Of a stretch of DNA of 64,000 nt, positions 39,983 to 48,700 are shown piece by piece (the stretch's first letter is position 1; each line of letters opens with the position of its first letter). The translations under genes and the position numbers were made by a program. Location: the NCBI GenBank assembly GCA_021371935.1, contig JAJFVF010000002.1, positions 1 to 64,000 of the forward strand, in the 5' to 3' direction. Below the pieces are notes generated by a model. The model made no database searches, was not told the DNA's origin, and saw nothing but the letters and a program-made list of their open reading frames with translations. This stretch comes from a bacterium (GTDB lineage: Bacteria; Armatimonadota; UBA5829).

Positions 39983-42124
39983 CTAGACAGCCGTCTGATC
40001 GCTGCTGTCCTTGGGCTCGTCCTCAGGGGCACCCTCTTTGCCGCGGGCTTTCTGATAGTCGCACTCCTGATTTGTGCAGCGGTAGCCCGTGAGTCGGCCT
40101 CTGAACCGCCGCTCGCCCAAAATTCTGCCGCATTTGGGACATGTCTTGTTTGTCGGTTTGTCCCAGGAGACCCATGAGCATTCGGGATACCGGTTGCAGC
40201 CGTAGAAGGTCCTGCCTTTTTTGGACTTCTTCTCAACAATATCACCCTCGCCGCAGGCAGGGCATTTGACGTCCACCGGCTTGGTAAGCGGCGCAGTGGT
40301 CTTGCACTCGGGATAGCCCGCGCATCCCAGAAACTCGCCGAATCTGCCTTCGCGGATCAGCATCTTCCTGCCGCAGTTCGGGCATATCTGGTCGCTTTCT
40401 TTGGGCTGAATCTTGACCCGTTCCATATTCTCCTGAGCCTCTTCCAGGTCTTTCTCAAACGGCCCATAGAACTCACTCAGGAGCTGCACCCAGTCGAGAT
40501 TGCCCTCCTCGACGGTGTCGAGTTTGGTCTCGACACCGGCGGTAAACTCCACATCCATGATCGCCGGAAAATGCTTTACGAGCTGGTCGGTTACGATAAA
40601 ACCAAGCTCGGTGGGGAAGAATTTCTTCTCCTTCAGCTCGACATATTTCCGGTCTTGAATCGTAGAGATGATGCTGGCATAGGTGCTCGGTCTGCCGATG
40701 CCATTCTCTTCGAGTGTACGTACAAGGGTGGCTTCAGTATAGCGGGCTGGAGGCTCCGTGAAATGCTGCTCAGGCTTGAGTTCACGCAGATCGAGTACCT
40801 GCCCCTCCACCATCGACGGAAGTGGTGGCTGCTCCTCATCGGCGACGATTTTGTCATCGTCTTTGCCCTCGGTGTAGACTTTCATAAACCCCTGGAATTT
40901 GATTGTGGAGCCTGTGGCGCGGAAGGTCATCCCCGCCGCCTCGATATCGACAGATACCACATCGAACAGTGCAGTAGACATCTGGCTGGCCAGAAAGCGC
41001 TGCCAGATTAATTTATAGAGCCGATATTGATCGTTATTCAAGAAGTGCTTGATCTCGTCTGGATGGCGCGTTACGGATGTTGGGCGGATCGCTTCATGCG
41101 CATCCTGTGCCCCTTTACGAGAGACTTGCCTGGCTTTATCGGGTATGTATGTGGAGCCGTAAGTCTTGACTATGTAATCCCGCGCTTCTTCCTGGGCTTC
41201 TTTGGCAACACGTGTTGAGTCGGTTCTCATATAGGTGATAAGGCCGACGGAACCCTGTTCGCCCAACTCAATGCCCTCATAGAGTTGCTGAGCGATCATC
41301 ATAGTGCGGCGGGCGCCGTAGCCGAGTTTTCGAGAAGCTTCCTGCTGGAGCGTGCTTGTAATAAATGGCGGGGAAGGATTGCGTTTGCGCTCGCTCTTCC
41401 TAATTCCCTTTACTACATAATCAGCGCCTTCGAGTGCCTTGAGCAGATTGTCGGCTTCCTGCTGGTTATGAATCTCCAGCTTCTCGCCGTCTTTGAGCAC
41501 CAGTTTCGCGTTAAACAGATGCTCTTTGTCTTGGGGAGTAAGCGCCGCAGTTATGGACCAGTATTCAACCGGCACAAAGGCAAGTATTTCCCTCTCGCGA
41601 TCACATATCAGTCTAACTGCAACCGACTGCACCCTGCCGGCACTCAAATTACGCTTCACCTTGCGCCAGAGCAGAGGGCTGAGTTTATAGCCGACCAGAC
41701 GGTCCAGAACCCGACGAGCCTGCTGCGCGTTTACCAAGTTTATGTTTATCTCATGAGCATTCTGCAGAGCCTCGGTGACGGCAGTCTTGGTGATCTCATT
41801 GAACTGAATTCTCTTGGCATCTTTGAGCTTCAAGGAATTTTGCAAATGCCATGCAATTGCTTCACCTTCGCGGTCAGGGTCCGAAGCGAGATATACAGAA
41901 TCCGCCTTGCCCGCAGCAGCCTTGAGCTTTTTGAGGACATCCCGCCTCTCGGGAATAGAGACATACTGCGGCTCGAACCTGTTCTCCACATCCACACCGA
42001 GCTTGCTTTTAGGCAGATCGCGGACATGACCCATACTTGCTTCGATTATATAATCCGAGCCAAGAAAATTTTTCAGAGTCTTTGTCTTGGCCGGTGACTC
42101 GACTATGATCAATGATTTGGACAT
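39983..42124 (-). CDS. topA: DNA topoisomerase I
   Basis: This 713-residue type IA topoisomerase relaxes negative supercoils. It has the TOPRIM domain (SLIIVESPAKTKTLKNFLG, YLASDPDREGEAIAWHL), the catalytic tyrosine in VGLITYMRTDSTRV, and a C-terminal run of three four-cysteine zinc ribbons (CPNCGRKMLIREGRFGEFLG, CPACGEGDIVEKKSKKGRTF, CPKCGRILGE). Normal architecture. An acidic tail EGAPEDEPKDSSDQTAV ends it. The gene is transcribed away from cdsA, with a hairpin-rich gap between them. Confidence 0.97.
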   Translation of the reverse strand: MSKSLIIVESPAKTKTLKNFLGSDYIIEASMGHVRDLPKSKLGVDVENRFEPQYVSIPERRDVLKKLKAAAGKADSVYLASDPDREGEAIAWHLQNSLKLKDAKRIQFNEITKTAVTEALQNAHEININLVNAQQARRVLDRLVGYKLSPLLWRKVKRNLSAGRVQSVAVRLICDREREILAFVPVEYWSITAALTPQDKEHLFNAKLVLKDGEKLEIHNQQEADNLLKALEGADYVVKGIRKSERKRNPSPPFITSTLQQEASRKLGYGARRTMMIAQQLYEGIELGEQGSVGLITYMRTDSTRVAKEAQEEARDYIVKTYGSTYIPDKARQVSRKGAQDAHEAIRPTSVTRHPDEIKHFLNNDQYRLYKLIWQRFLASQMSTALFDVVSVDIEAAGMTFRATGSTIKFQGFMKVYTEGKDDDKIVADEEQPPLPSMVEGQVLDLRELKPEQHFTEPPARYTEATLVRTLEENGIGRPSTYASIISTIQDRKYVELKEKKFFPTELGFIVTDQLVKHFPAIMDVEFTAGVETKLDTVEEGNLDWVQLLSEFYGPFEKDLEEAQENMERVKIQPKESDQICPNCGRKMLIREGRFGEFLGCAGYPECKTTAPLTKPVDVKCPACGEGDIVEKKSKKGRTFYGCNRYPECSWVSWDKPTNKTCPKCGRILGERRFRGRLTGYRCTNQECDYQKARGKEGAPEDEPKDSSDQTAV

Positions 42125-42451
42125 CTATCGTTTGCACCTTTTGTCTTTCTTGCAATATGATTCCCTGCAGGGTTTGTTGCCAAACGGCCGGGGAGATATT
42201 CAAAATATGCCCTGTCTGAGGCTTTAGACCCGCATTATTCACGAAGATCGTGAATAATGCTCTCGGAGCCCCGGATTATGCGGAAAGTGCATTATCCGGG
42301 TTAGAGGACACGGAGAGTGATAATAGCACAACTGAGAAAACCTGTCAAACATTGTTGCGATACAAGCATCCGAATGCTATAATGCCCTTGAAAAACGGGC
42401 GAGATTATCTCTGCTCCGCTCGCGGCCATTTTAAGGAGCGCAAGACAAATC
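42125..42451. other. Intergenic region with two adjacent strong hairpins before cdsA
   Basis: No gene is visible. GCATTATTCACGA (42232-42244) pairs perfectly over 13 bases with TCGTGAATAATGC (42248-42260) around a 3-base loop. CCCGGATTATGC (42270-42281) pairs with GCATTATCCGGG (42289-42300) with one mismatch. Both share GCATTAT, suggesting a duplicated unit. Neither is followed by a T-run. The region also contains the promoters of topA (leftward) and cdsA (rightward). Confidence 0.6.
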
Positions 42452-43294
42452 GTGCTGAAAAGAATCATTACGGCGCTGATTGGTATTCCACTTGCCGTTA
42501 TATTGATATTCTACCCCAACGGCCTGCCGTTCGCCGTTGCAATTGGCTTAGTCTCAATCCTCGGTGCCCACGAGTTCTACAGCGGCGTTCGTAAGCTCGG
42601 GTCTCAACCTGTGGAGTGGGCAGGGCTTGCGGCTGTAGCTTTGTTTGTGGTCTCGGCACGCACATATGGTCCCAAGACGATCGGCGCAATCTTCCCAGCA
42701 GTTCTTACCCTCCTTCTGATCCTTTCGTTCTGCGTTGAGATAATACGGCGAAAACGCGCCCCTCTGATCAACGTAGGCGCAACAGTATTTGGCGCCATAT
42801 ATGTAGGCTGGCTGATCATGCACCTGGTCGTCCTCAGAGGGATTGATGGCACTATTACAGTCGGAGCATACACCAAGGAAGCGGGTGCTTGGCTGGTCAT
42901 GTTCACATTTCTGGCGACCTGGGCGTCTGATACAGGCGCATATTTTGTAGGCAGGTTTCTTGGCAAAACCAAGATTGCCCCGACATTAAGTCCAAACAAG
43001 ACCGTTGAAGGCTCAATAGGCGGGTTTGTGGGCGCACTTATCCTGTCTATGGTCGCCGGAATGATTATTCATCTGCCATGGTATCATGGATTGGCGCTTG
43101 GCGTGATCTTCGGTGTGCTCAGCCAGCTTGGAGATTTGTCAGAATCTGCAATCAAGCGTGAGATAGGCATCAAAGACTTCGGTAATGTCATGCCTGGGCA
43201 TGGCGGAATTCTCGACAGGTTCGACAGCATGCTCTTTGCCGGACCTGCGATGTATTATTATGTGGTGCTGTTTTTGAGGCAGTGGATAGGCTGA
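42452..43294 (+). CDS. cdsA: Phosphatidate cytidylyltransferase
   Basis: This 280-residue integral membrane enzyme makes CDP-diacylglycerol from phosphatidate and CTP. It has about eight hydrophobic helices, and the family signature near the C-terminus reads SESAIKREIGIKDFG then MPGHGGILDRFDSML. SDTGAYFVGRFLGKTKIAP is also typical. The GTG start at 42452 has AAGGAG 13 bases upstream. It stands alone, without the usual uppS or dxr neighbours. Confidence 0.95.
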   Translation: MLKRIITALIGIPLAVILIFYPNGLPFAVAIGLVSILGAHEFYSGVRKLGSQPVEWAGLAAVALFVVSARTYGPKTIGAIFPAVLTLLLILSFCVEIIRRKRAPLINVGATVFGAIYVGWLIMHLVVLRGIDGTITVGAYTKEAGAWLVMFTFLATWASDTGAYFVGRFLGKTKIAPTLSPNKTVEGSIGGFVGALILSMVAGMIIHLPWYHGLALGVIFGVLSQLGDLSESAIKREIGIKDFGNVMPGHGGILDRFDSMLFAGPAMYYYVVLFLRQWIG

Positions 43295-43402
43295 TATTTG
43301 CCGCCTTTGGCAGCGTTATGCTAGAATTGATTTGTAATCAATACAAAGATGATGATGCATCTTGCATTTCATCTCCCTTCTAAAAAGTAAGAGGATCTAT
43401 AT

Positions 43403-44599
43403 ATGCCACTTGTTGTGGGTGTCTCCTTTAGAAGGGTGGGTAAAGTCTACTACTTCGACCCCGGTGAGCTTGCGCTCCACGAGGGTGATTTTGTTATAGC
43501 CGAGACCGCGCGCGGAATTGAGTTCGGCGAAGTCGTCCTTGAACCGCGCGAGGTGTCCGAAGAGGAACTAGTAGCCCCACTCAAGGCTGTTGTGCGCGTT
43601 GCCACAGGCGATGACTTGCAGCGTGAAGCATCCAATCGGGAAAAAGAGAAACACGCTTTTGAAGTGTGTGAACGCAAGATCGCCGAGCATGGCCTTCCAA
43701 TGAAGCTGCTGGAAGCTGAGTGCGCATTCGACGGCTCACAGGTCACATTCTCATTCTCGGCGGACGGCAGGATCGATTTCCGCGAACTGGTCAAGGATGT
43801 GGCCGGAGCATTAAAGACCAAGGTCCAACTCCATCAGATTGGTGTCCGTGACGAGGCCAAGTTGATCGGCGGCTACGGAGGCTGTGGGCGTTCGCTGTGC
43901 TGTGCGACTTTTCTGAGCAACTTTGAACCCATCTCAATGAAAATGGCAAAAGACCAGAGCCTGTTTCTTAATCCGGCGAAGTTTTCCGGTGTCTGTGGAA
44001 AACTGATGTGCTGCCTGAGATATGAGCACGAACACTATAAATACGCTCAAAAAAGGCTGCCGGCCGTGGGGGCAATACTGCAGCTCGATGACGGCAGGGC
44101 GAAAGTGATCGACGTCAATGTGATAAACAACATGATCACAGTCGAGACTGAGCAGGAAGTCCAACTCCATATCCACGCCAGCCAGCTCAAGCTCGAAGGT
44201 CTGTGCAGGCGTCACGGTGTGGCATGCAATATGACCGAAAAGAACTGCCAATGCCTGCTTGCCGGTGATGCAGACGAGTCCGCCGATATAGATATAGAAG
44301 ATGAGATCGATGATGAAATCGAGGATGAGATCGAGCAAAACCCTGAGGTAGCCGATCTGCTCGACGATGTGGTTTCATCTGCGCCAAAATCCAGTGGAGT
44401 GACTTTCCGTGACCCGCATCGAAGCGTGGATCAGAACGCATACAATTCTTCGCCTGACAGCCATAACGGCAATAATAACGGCGGTAATGGTCACGATCAC
44501 CCCCAGCGAAAGAATAGAAATCACAGGAATCGCTCACAAAAAAGTCGCAATGGCAGCCATTCAAACCGCAGCCAGCCCGAAACGCCGGGGGAGAGCTAA
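43403..44599 (+). CDS. ricT: PSP1-domain protein, RicT/YaaT-like
   Basis: This 398-residue member of the PSP1 family in Bacillus is RicT, part of the Y-complex that assists RNase Y and binds iron-sulfur clusters through cysteines. The conserved cysteines are visible in YGGCGRSLCCATFLSNFEPI and FSGVCGKLMCCLRYEHEHYK. A middle cysteine set CRRHGVACNM and CQCLL follows. The last about 120 residues are low-complexity: acidic (IEDEIDDEIEDEIE), then Asn/His/Arg-rich (RKNRNHRNRSQKSRNGS), probably RNA-binding or disordered. The zinc-ribbon gene follows 3 bases later. Confidence 0.92.
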   Translation: MPLVVGVSFRRVGKVYYFDPGELALHEGDFVIAETARGIEFGEVVLEPREVSEEELVAPLKAVVRVATGDDLQREASNREKEKHAFEVCERKIAEHGLPMKLLEAECAFDGSQVTFSFSADGRIDFRELVKDVAGALKTKVQLHQIGVRDEAKLIGGYGGCGRSLCCATFLSNFEPISMKMAKDQSLFLNPAKFSGVCGKLMCCLRYEHEHYKYAQKRLPAVGAILQLDDGRAKVIDVNVINNMITVETEQEVQLHIHASQLKLEGLCRRHGVACNMTEKNCQCLLAGDADESADIDIEDEIDDEIEDEIEQNPEVADLLDDVVSSAPKSSGVTFRDPHRSVDQNAYNSSPDSHNGNNNGGNGHDHPQRKNRNHRNRSQKSRNGSHSNRSQPETPGES

Positions 44600-44602
44600 T
44601 AA

Positions 44603-44827
44603 GTGCCGATATATGAGTACGAGTGCAAATCCTGCGGCAAGTGCTTTGAAAGATTGATCAGTATGAGCCGCGCAAATGAGGTCGAGTGCCCGGCATGCGG
44701 ATCGGCTGAGGTTAAGCGGCTTATGTCTTTGTTTGCATCACGCGTTGCCGGCGGGTCGTCTTCACACTCCAGCAGCTGCGCCGGGTGCGCGTCCGGCAAT
44801 TGCGGCTCCTGCGGATGCGGCCATTAA
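44603..44827 (+). CDS. FmdB-family zinc ribbon protein
   Basis: This 74-residue protein begins MPIYEYECKSCGKCFERLI and contains VECPACGSAEV, the two CxxC pairs of the FmdB/CxxC_CxxC_SSSS family. The C-terminus is serine-, glycine- and cysteine-rich (SCAGCASGNCGSCGCGH), possibly a second metal site. It starts at GTG, 3 bases after the ricT-like gene. Members are linked with formamidase regulation by name only; the function here is unknown. Confidence 0.9.
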   Translation: MPIYEYECKSCGKCFERLISMSRANEVECPACGSAEVKRLMSLFASRVAGGSSSHSSSCAGCASGNCGSCGCGH

Positions 44828-44857
44828 ACCAAGGAAGAGTGTATTGTAAGTTGGACC

Positions 44858-45790
44858 TCACTGCGGAGGATACACTGTAATCGGCGCCTTGAACTCCAAT
44901 GGGTGCGATGAGTTCAAGCGGATCTTCAGGAACCAGAGAACGGATATTGCAGTGCCTTCGACTGTTGGAACAGAGTCTTCGGGCACGTGAAGCTCAAACC
45001 TGCCTTCGATGAACCCGGCATCAGGGCTGGCGGGCACTATTGTCATCGATTGCACGACCTCACATGCTATCTCCTTGCGCGCAGTACCCCTTGCCCATTC
45101 ACAGTTTTCAAGAGATGCAACCACCTCTTTGATATGTATGTGCTTCGGGTTGGCTATCACATAACGCCCCGTCACTCGTTTGCCCTGTTCCACAGCATGC
45201 TGCATCATCTCGACATTGATGCTGACTCCGCCGCTTTGGAGCGTCCCATCAGCCGACGGATAGCTCAATGCCACTGGACCACTCTTGCGGTTGCGAGGCA
45301 CGAATACGACAGGAATCTGCTTTGAGACCTCGATTTTTTGGCCGAGAAGCAGTTCCAGGCGTGCTGTGACCGTGTAATCGATTCTGCCGGCCTTTCCCTC
45401 ATAACTTGGAGGCAGCGAGGAAGGAAGGGGAATTGAAAATGGATACAGGTGCTCGCCGGAACTCAGACTGCGTCCTGTGTCTCTGCCCAGAAATTCGTTC
45501 CACAGCCTTGACATGCGTTCATGTCGAAATCCTGGATTCTCTCTACCCGTAAGGAGTATCTCTCTACTGAAAAACGGTATAGGTTTGCTGTGTGGTAACA
45601 ACGAATCGGCGACGGTTTCACTTCCGGTTATCGATATAGCAAGAGAGCGGATATTGATCTGTTTGGAGACACGAAAGAGAGCCACACCGCTAAGCTGCCT
45701 GCCGGTGGTGAAAGCATTCCGACCCAAATGCAGCTCGAGCGCTGGACTGGGACCGCGCATTATCCGAAATACATCACCTTTGATTTCCAT
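44858..45790 (-). CDS. Arrestin-fold protein
   Basis: The 310-residue soluble protein has an arrestin-like layout. It begins with an N-terminal beta sandwich (ALELHLGRNAFTTGRQLSGV, LFRVSKQINIRSLAISITGS). Next come a proline-rich connector with YPFSIPLPSSLPPSYEGKAG and IDYTVTARLELLLGQKIEVS, as in arrestin N-domains. A second sandwich follows (GGVSINVEMMQHAVEQGKRV, KHIHIKEVVASLENCEWARG). Bacterial arrestin-domain proteins such as Spo0M exist, but this is not close enough to name. The partner is unknown. It is alone between the FmdB-type gene and an opposing small gene. Confidence 0.65.
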   Translation of the reverse strand: MEIKGDVFRIMRGPSPALELHLGRNAFTTGRQLSGVALFRVSKQINIRSLAISITGSETVADSLLPHSKPIPFFSREILLTGRENPGFRHERMSRLWNEFLGRDTGRSLSSGEHLYPFSIPLPSSLPPSYEGKAGRIDYTVTARLELLLGQKIEVSKQIPVVFVPRNRKSGPVALSYPSADGTLQSGGVSINVEMMQHAVEQGKRVTGRYVIANPKHIHIKEVVASLENCEWARGTARKEIACEVVQSMTIVPASPDAGFIEGRFELHVPEDSVPTVEGTAISVLWFLKIRLNSSHPLEFKAPITVYPPQ

Positions 45791-45970
45791 TATGCCTATG
45801 GTAACTCAGAAAGGGCTTGTTTTCAAGAGGTTATCAAGACGCCGCAACTGTATATTTTCAGCAGGGGTTTTATTATTGTACAGTTTGTGCAATAATAATA
45901 CGCTCATAGGAACCAATTGACCATATTGAGCGTCTATAAGCAAGATAATCGTGGAAGGGAGGCGGTATTG

Positions 45971-46231
45971 ATGGCACAAGAGGCTGTTGAGTTTATCGAA
46001 ACTCCCGATTCCTGCGAGGTGACAACTGAATACGACAACCGGATAGAAAATGATATCGAGATCGAACCCGACTCAGAAGAACCCGAGGACATGGAGTCCT
46101 ATCATAAAAGGGAAGAGATCGAGCAGAAGTTCGCCCGGTATGAGCGGAACTACAGGGCTCGCAGGATAAGGGAAATAACGATTGCCCCAGTTAAGAGAAA
46201 ACGGGGCAGACCATCTAAGATTGCAGCTTAG
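45971..46231 (+). CDS. Small acidic protein ending in an AT-hook-like motif
   Basis: The 86-residue protein starts at ATG 45971, with GGAGG 8 bases before. An acidic middle (IENDIEIEPDSEEPEDMES) is followed by a charged helix (YHKREEIEQKFARYERNYRA) and a basic end KRKRGRPSKIAA. The GRP core flanked by lysine and arginine is the AT-hook motif that binds the minor groove of AT-rich DNA. A strong terminator follows 15 bases later. A possible nucleoid-associated role is inference. Confidence 0.65.
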   Translation: MAQEAVEFIETPDSCEVTTEYDNRIENDIEIEPDSEEPEDMESYHKREEIEQKFARYERNYRARRIREITIAPVKRKRGRPSKIAA

Positions 46232-46245
46232 CCGAATACGGAATT

Positions 46246-46288
46246 GAGTCCGTCTCGAATGAGTATCTCTGAGGCGGACTCGATTTTT
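46246..46288 (+). terminator. Terminator after the AT-hook gene
   Basis: GAGTCCGTCTC (46246-46256) pairs with GAGGCGGACTC (46271-46281), 11 pairs with one G-T pair, followed by GATTTTT. It also lies just downstream of the convergent FKBP gene's stop codon. Confidence 0.8.
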
Positions 46289-46293
46289 GTCGA

Positions 46294-46794
46294 TCAAGCA
46301 CCTATCTTCAACAGCTCTATCTCAAAATGCAGGGTCGAGTTTGGAGGAATTGTGCCCATGTCTTCAGAACCATAGCCAAGAGCTGGCGGTAAAATGAGCT
46401 GGCGTACGCCGCCCTTTTTCATGCCCTGCAAACCCTCATCCCAACCTTTTATTACCTGGCCCGATCCTACGTTGAATGAAAAGGGTCCCGCACCCGGCTT
46501 TTTCGTTGAGTCAAAAACCGTGCCGTTATCCAACCAGCCCTTATACTCTACAGTGACGCTATCGCCGACCTTGACCGCTGGACCGGTTCCGACTTTTGTA
46601 TCTTTATATTGTAAGCCGGACTCTGTGGAGATGAAGCCGTCTTCTGATTGTGTCTGAGCATCTGATGTGGCAGCAGACTCAGATTTTTCTTTAGCCGGAG
46701 CAGGTGTCTGCGTCTGTTTGGTCTCCTCTTTACCGCATCCGATAAGTGCGAAGATAACGCCAACGGCTAATAGTATCGCGAGAAGTGATCTCAT
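46294..46794 (-). CDS. FKBP-type peptidyl-prolyl isomerase lipoprotein
   Basis: The 166-residue protein has a lipoprotein signal ending LIGC (Cys20), a low-complexity linker (residues 24-50) and a complete FKBP domain: VGDSVTVEYKGWLDNGTVFD, GSGQVIKGWDEGLQGM, LILPPALGYGSED and FEIELLKI. It would assist folding of exported proteins in the periplasm. It is followed, on the same strand, by salvage genes upstream (apt, mtnA) but with its own gap of about 35 bases. Confidence 0.93.
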   Translation of the reverse strand: MRSLLAILLAVGVIFALIGCGKEETKQTQTPAPAKEKSESAATSDAQTQSEDGFISTESGLQYKDTKVGTGPAVKVGDSVTVEYKGWLDNGTVFDSTKKPGAGPFSFNVGSGQVIKGWDEGLQGMKKGGVRQLILPPALGYGSEDMGTIPPNSTLHFEIELLKIGA

Positions 46795-46830
46795 ATTCTA
46801 AGTCCTTTCCTGATGGATTTGCGGTGATTT

Positions 46831-47034
46831 TTAATTAGAATCTTTCAATAGGGCTTTAAGCAGTACATACACCACATAGCCCACCAGCACTACAATAGCT
46901 GCGCCTATCGCGAAGGAAACAACGGCAATGGTCAGCCCTATGACAATCCTGATCACGGCCAGAGCCACAGCCACAGCAACTATCCCGACAATGACGTAGG
47001 CTATAATAGTCAGCCAGTTTTTCTTTCCACTCAT
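46831..47034 (-). CDS. Small membrane protein
   Basis: This 67-residue protein has two hydrophobic helices covering most of its length (WLTIIAYVIVGIVAVAVAL, TIAVVSFAIGAAIVVLVGY) and a short basic C-terminus. ATG 47034 has GGAGG 8 bases upstream; an ATG two codons earlier is too close to it. I recognise no family. It lies between apt and the FKBP lipoprotein gene on the same strand. Confidence 0.6.
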   Translation of the reverse strand: MSGKKNWLTIIAYVIVGIVAVAVALAVIRIVIGLTIAVVSFAIGAAIVVLVGYVVYVLLKALLKDSN

Positions 47035-47088
47035 ATGCATCGCCTCCAGGTAATGACTGTTATTCGACAGGCAATACCCAACTCCTCT

Positions 47089-47613
47089 TTAATACCTCAC
47101 CAGCGAACACACCTCATAGTTGTTCAGAGATTTTCGCCCTTTGAGAAATAGAAGCTCGATGATGAAGCTCAGGCCCATAACAGTGCCACCCAGTTCTTCA
47201 ACCAGTTGAACAGCAGCCTTTGCAGTGCCTCCTGTGGCGAGCAGGTCATCGACTATTGCAACCCTCATACCCGGCTCAATGGCGTCTTTATGCATCTCGA
47301 CCGTGTTTGTGCCGTATTCGAGATCATATTCCGCCTGGATGGTATCCCATGGCAGCTTGCCCTTTTTGCGGACCGGAACAAACCCCAATCCTAATTCTAT
47401 GGCTACAGGAGCGCCTAGGATAAAGCCGCGTGATTCGATTCCCACGATCACATCGGGTTTCATTGGTTCGACACATTGGGCAATCGAGGCGACAACCTCA
47501 TTGAAAGCTTTCGGATTTTGAAGAACAGGGGTTATGTCATAAAACAAAATGCCGTCCGAGGGAAAGTCGGGCACATCGCGTATGATCTGTTTCATAGTCT
47601 CTTCGGTTATCAT
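47089..47613 (-). CDS. apt: Adenine phosphoribosyltransferase
   Basis: The 174-residue enzyme converts adenine and PRPP to AMP. The family start IRDVPDFPSDGILFYDITPV and the PRPP loop VAIVDDLLATGGTAKAAVQL are present. A good ribosome-binding site (GGAGG, 8 bases) precedes ATG 47613. It follows mtnA by 21 bases. MtnP, two genes upstream, releases adenine from methylthioadenosine, so apt completes purine recovery in this group. Confidence 0.96.
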   Translation of the reverse strand: MITEETMKQIIRDVPDFPSDGILFYDITPVLQNPKAFNEVVASIAQCVEPMKPDVIVGIESRGFILGAPVAIELGLGFVPVRKKGKLPWDTIQAEYDLEYGTNTVEMHKDAIEPGMRVAIVDDLLATGGTAKAAVQLVEELGGTVMGLSFIIELLFLKGRKSLNNYEVCSLVRY

Positions 47614-47634
47614 AGTGGCGGCCTCCGGTCTGCT

Positions 47635-48663
47635 TTATATGAGATTCTTTTTGTACGGCGGTCTGATAATACCCTTCTCAGTTATTATCGCCCCCACATA
47701 TTCCGCTGGGGTGACATCAAAACTGGGGTTTGCGACCTGAACACCCACCGGCGCAATCCTGCGCCCGTCTATGTGAGTCACTTCTTCGTGCGGTCTCTCC
47801 TCGATGGGTATTTCATCACCCGAAGCTATAGAAAAGTCGATTGTAGAGAATGGGGCTGCTACGTAGAATGGAATCTTGTGATGGTGAGCGAGCAGCGCGA
47901 CTGAATATGTGCCAATCTTATTGGCAACGTCTCCATTTGCCGCAATACGGTCCGCACCGACCACCACACAGTCTATCTTGCCCTGGCGCATAAGCCAGCC
48001 CGCCATGTTGTCCGAGATTAGGGTGACCGGTATATTGTCGCTCGCGAGTTCGAAGCAGGTCAGTTTCATACCCTGGAGCCGGGGGCGAGTCTCGTCGGCA
48101 TATACATGAATCTGCTTGCCTGACTCGACCGCCGCACGAATGACTCCCAGAGCCGTGCCGTACGCAACACAGGCAAGCGAACCTGCATTACAGTGAGTGA
48201 GCACATTTCCATTATCCGGCAATAGTCCGGCTCCATTTTTGCCGATCAAGCGGCAGACATCTTCATCCTCTACGAGCATCATCTCGCCGAGTGATTCGAG
48301 TGCTTGGACTATATCATCGACACCTGAACCGGCCCTTACAGCCGCATGTGCAGCATCGAGCATCCGGTCTATTCCCCAGAACAGATTGACTGCAGTCGGG
48401 CGGGTATTCTTGAGCACATTCGCTGCGTGTGTCAGTTTATCAAGCAAGATATTGGCATCGGATGTATGCGATGCTCTGGCGGCTATCACGATTCCCAGTG
48501 CGCCAGTGACGCCAATCGCCGGCGCACCGCGGACTTTCATGGTCTTAATGGCGTCTGCTATGCTCTCATAGTCAGAAAGCTCGATTGTGACCAGTTCAGA
48601 TGGAATCCGCGTCTGGTCGATCAATATTACTTTGCCGTCTTTGTAGTCTACTGTGCGCTGCAA
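47635..48663 (-). CDS. mtnA: Methylthioribose-1-phosphate isomerase
   Basis: The 342-residue enzyme of the eIF2B-like family isomerises 5-methylthioribose-1-phosphate to the ribulose form in methionine salvage. The catalytic cysteine region NVLTHCNAGSLACVAYG and the aspartate motif DCVVVGADRIAANGDVANKI are present, as is KVRGAPAIGVTGALG. The start is a TTG at 48663. No mtnB, mtnC or mtnD is in the window, so the later salvage steps lie elsewhere or a shunt is used. Confidence 0.95.
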   Translation of the reverse strand: MQRTVDYKDGKVILIDQTRIPSELVTIELSDYESIADAIKTMKVRGAPAIGVTGALGIVIAARASHTSDANILLDKLTHAANVLKNTRPTAVNLFWGIDRMLDAAHAAVRAGSGVDDIVQALESLGEMMLVEDEDVCRLIGKNGAGLLPDNGNVLTHCNAGSLACVAYGTALGVIRAAVESGKQIHVYADETRPRLQGMKLTCFELASDNIPVTLISDNMAGWLMRQGKIDCVVVGADRIAANGDVANKIGTYSVALLAHHHKIPFYVAAPFSTIDFSIASGDEIPIEERPHEEVTHIDGRRIAPVGVQVANPSFDVTPAEYVGAIITEKGIIRPPYKKNLI

Positions 48664-48700
48664 TCTCTATCATCCTACCAAATATCTGTGTTTTGGCATC

